Below are positions 62,528 to 64,000 of a stretch of 64,000 nucleotides of DNA, in pieces. Positions within the stretch are counted from its first letter, which is position 1; the number at the start of each line of letters is the position of its first letter. The position numbers and the translations under genes were made by a program. The stretch is from Ornithinibacillus sp047228935 (lineage in GTDB: Bacteria; Bacillota; Bacilli; Bacillales; Amphibacillaceae). Location of the stretch: positions 496,001 through 560,000 of the forward strand of contig NZ_JBFEGG010000002.1 in NCBI RefSeq assembly GCF_047228935.1. The letters are read 5' to 3'. Below the pieces are notes generated by a model. The model saw only the letters and a list, made by a program, of their open reading frames with translations, did no database searches and had not been told where the DNA came from.

Positions 62528-62929
62528 ATGAGTTATCAAAACACTTTTATTACCATTTCAGAGGATTCAGCTATTGAATCGGCTATTACACCCCTCCCGA
62601 GAAATAACAAACCAACTATAGCCTCGATTGAATATGAGTTAATCTATAATAACCCTTATAAATACACCCAGAGTGATGTGCAGTTTCAAACCTATTTAAT
62701 AAAAAACGACATTGTTTCTGATCAATTAGAAGAGTTAAGAGAGCAATTCTTCCAAAAACCTAAAGCGTGTTTTAGAGCTTCTCCATTGGTGAAGAAATAT
62801 GGCTGGGGAATACACTATGATGCGGAAGGAAAAGTTGCAATATATGGCGTTGATAGCGAAGCCTATGAGCGATTCCTCCTTTCAGATGATATTACCAAAT
62901 TAAAAGGAATGCGTTCTAAAAGGAAATAA
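62528..62929 (+). CDS. DUF6157 family protein
   Basis: 133 residues. NTFITISEDSAIESAITPLP, IEYELIYNNPYKYTQSDVQF, CFRASPLVKKYGWGIHYDAE and KVAIYGVDSEAYERF follow the family along its full length. Function unknown. ATG with AAAGGAGTAAAGG upstream; strong terminator after. Confidence 0.8.
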   Translation: MSYQNTFITISEDSAIESAITPLPRNNKPTIASIEYELIYNNPYKYTQSDVQFQTYLIKNDIVSDQLEELREQFFQKPKACFRASPLVKKYGWGIHYDAEGKVAIYGVDSEAYERFLLSDDITKLKGMRSKRK

Positions 62930-62943
62930 AACGAACTTACGAG

Positions 62944-62985
62944 AAGAGGCTGTCTCCAAAAGCTATACTTTTGGGACAGCCTCTT
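62944..62985. terminator. Strong bidirectional terminator
   Basis: AGAGGCTGTC (62944-62953) pairs with GACAGCCTCT (62976-62985), and the inner CCAAAAG pairs with CTTTTGG. Confidence 0.85.
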
Positions 62986-63011
62986 TATTGGGAAATCTTA
63001 ATAACTCCAAG

Positions 63012-63398
63012 TCAAGTCATTATATTTTTGTTAATTTCGATTAGCGTCCCTGCTGGGTCCCGGAAATGTGCCACGCGAATTCCCCAGTCTTCACGATCAT
63101 GTGGCTCGGTAATGAATGCCACCTTTTCCTTTAATGCCTGATACGTCTCGTCCACATCATCCACCGCAAAGATTAGGCTAACTTCATGTAATGGACGGTT
63201 TGCCGGTTCGACTTTTGCATGAATATCCTCGAGCATTTCATTCCGGTCAAAAATCGCAAGCTGTGTATCACCTACCTGGAACTGCGCATAATTGGACGTT
63301 TCATCTCCCCAGTTGCAAGTAAACCCTAAGGTATGTTTATAAAACTCATAGCATTCTCGATAGTTATCAACTAGCAGTCTAGTATGGGTTAGTTTCAT
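63012..63398 (-). CDS. VOC (glyoxalase/bleomycin-resistance fold) protein
   Basis: 128 residues from the ATG at 63398 (AAGGAGTG upstream; a longer frame begins at 63431 inside the neighbour). MKLTHTRLLVDNYRECYEFY, LAIFDRNEM, VSLIFAVDDVDETYQALKEK, then VAHFRDPAGTLIEINKN with the Glu ligand. Substrate unknown. Confidence 0.87.
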   Translation of the reverse strand: MKLTHTRLLVDNYRECYEFYKHTLGFTCNWGDETSNYAQFQVGDTQLAIFDRNEMLEDIHAKVEPANRPLHEVSLIFAVDDVDETYQALKEKVAFITEPHDREDWGIRVAHFRDPAGTLIEINKNIMT

Positions 63399-63415
63399 TT
63401 CAATCACTCCTTCGT

Positions 63416-63763
63416 TTAATTCAATTTCCATGCTGGTATTAATGAATGAAAATCAAAGAACATGCTCATGATGACATGAATTATCGTGTAAAGTAATAAA
63501 ATCGTGCTGTAGGTAAGCATCCACTGCAGGAACGCCTTCTTTAAGAAAAGGTATAACAGAATCATCCCTACCGGAAAAGGTGTTAACACGATTAACCAAA
63601 TTGGTGCACCTAACGCTTCCGTTAGCGCTCCGAGTGTTACGACAGATGTCCCAATCACGATTGCCTTCCATAGTGCAATCCCATTTCTCACTATATGACT
63701 TCCAATAAAGTACGATAGTGACGTTAAGGCTACAGATAAAATATAGCTAACGACATAACTCAT
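63416..63763 (-). CDS. Hypothetical membrane protein
   Basis: 115 residues with four membrane helices (about 5-25, 32-52, 54-72, 80-103). ATG with GGAGAT upstream. Lies 17 bases before the VOC gene and is probably co-transcribed with it. Not recognised. Confidence 0.65.
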   Translation of the reverse strand: MSYVVSYILSVALTSLSYFIGSHIVRNGIALWKAIVIGTSVVTLGALTEALGAPIWLIVLTPFPVGMILLYLFLKKAFLQWMLTYSTILLLYTIIHVIMSMFFDFHSLIPAWKLN

Positions 63764-63923
63764 AAGATCTCCTCATTTCTACAAGTCTACTGTATTACTC
63801 CATTTATTAGCATATATAAAAGTACACGGTTGCCATACTATCGGAAGTCATGATATGGGCTTTTTTGGTGTGACTGGAGTAATTTATTTCGCATATAAAA
63901 ATGAAGAGCTCATTAACTATTCC

Positions 63924-64000
63924 TTATGCTAGAACGGAACTTATATCTTCCCATTCATAGATTAATAGACCGAGTTCCGCTCCACCTAAAATTACTTTTT
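63924..64000 (-). CDS. C-terminal end of a gene running off the window
   Basis: On the minus strand an open frame enters at 64000 and reads VILGGAELGLLIYEWEDISS to a TAA at 63924-63926. Only 25 codons are seen, too few to assign a family, and it could be chance. Confidence 0.35.
   Translation of the reverse strand, partial: KVILGGAELGLLIYEWEDISSVLA

Noticed and set aside
1..64000. CRISPR arrays, rRNA and tRNA genes, transposases, integrases
   Set aside because: Looked for regularly spaced repeats, tRNA-like arms and recombinase or transposase motifs; none was found, so the mechanism that built the island is not visible here.

Overview
The window looks like a low-GC Gram-positive chromosome of the Bacillaceae. 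Support comes from strong AGGAGG-type ribosome binding sites, frequent TTG and GTG starts, a ComK homologue, RlmH, small YlaI-like zinc proteins, DUF2935, DUF3231 and DUF2277 proteins, and a catA gene controlled by a leader peptide. No rRNA or tRNA gene and no CRISPR array was seen.

Region 1 (1-741) is the 3' end of a gene for a multi-spanning membrane protein, possibly related to GltS.

Region 2 (about 742-28600) is a defence-rich, AT-rich accessory island that ends at the 3' end of rlmH. In order it holds: two unknown membrane proteins; an Mrr-type nuclease; a DUF6236 protein; a short Mrr-like nuclease lying with a phage-like DnaD-domain protein and a small sigma factor; an XRE repressor with a short ComK homologue; a SIR2-HerA antiphage pair; a multiply broken gene; an XRE-like regulator; a 1573-residue Type ISP restriction-modification enzyme; a broken Mrr-like nuclease; and a compact four-gene operon (20982-25861). 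That operon encodes a double-GHKL ATPase/histidine kinase, a receiver-like protein, an HNH nuclease and an Eco57I-like adenine methyltransferase. I regard it as the best candidate for a little-described system. The island then ends in two frameshifted loci (26106-28539). A copy of the rlmH 3' end at 25942-25954 repeats the real one at 28618-28630, as in SCC-type cassettes of staphylococci, but no ccr recombinase is visible.

Region 3 (28616-36790) looks like host backbone: rlmH, a DUF2935 gene, and an envelope operon (coiled-coil protein, NodB deacetylase, M23 peptidase, bactofilin). An Rrf2 regulator follows, with a clear promoter and operator, leading into a flavin disulfide reductase and a SAM methyltransferase.

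Region 4 (36800-64000) is a patchwork of small, mostly monocistronic genes with their own terminators. Several resemble resistance or modification enzymes: catA with a translational attenuator, an ANT-like nucleotidyltransferase, four GNATs, VOC proteins and methyltransferases. It also carries a class B PBP, a RodA/FtsW-like protein, map, and an XRE/ECF sigma/anti-sigma block. Three genes here carry damaged or unusual coding signals or control: a P-loop kinase with an early amber codon, a VOC gene that seems to start at ATA, and a methyltransferase whose consensus promoter is followed at once by a terminator.
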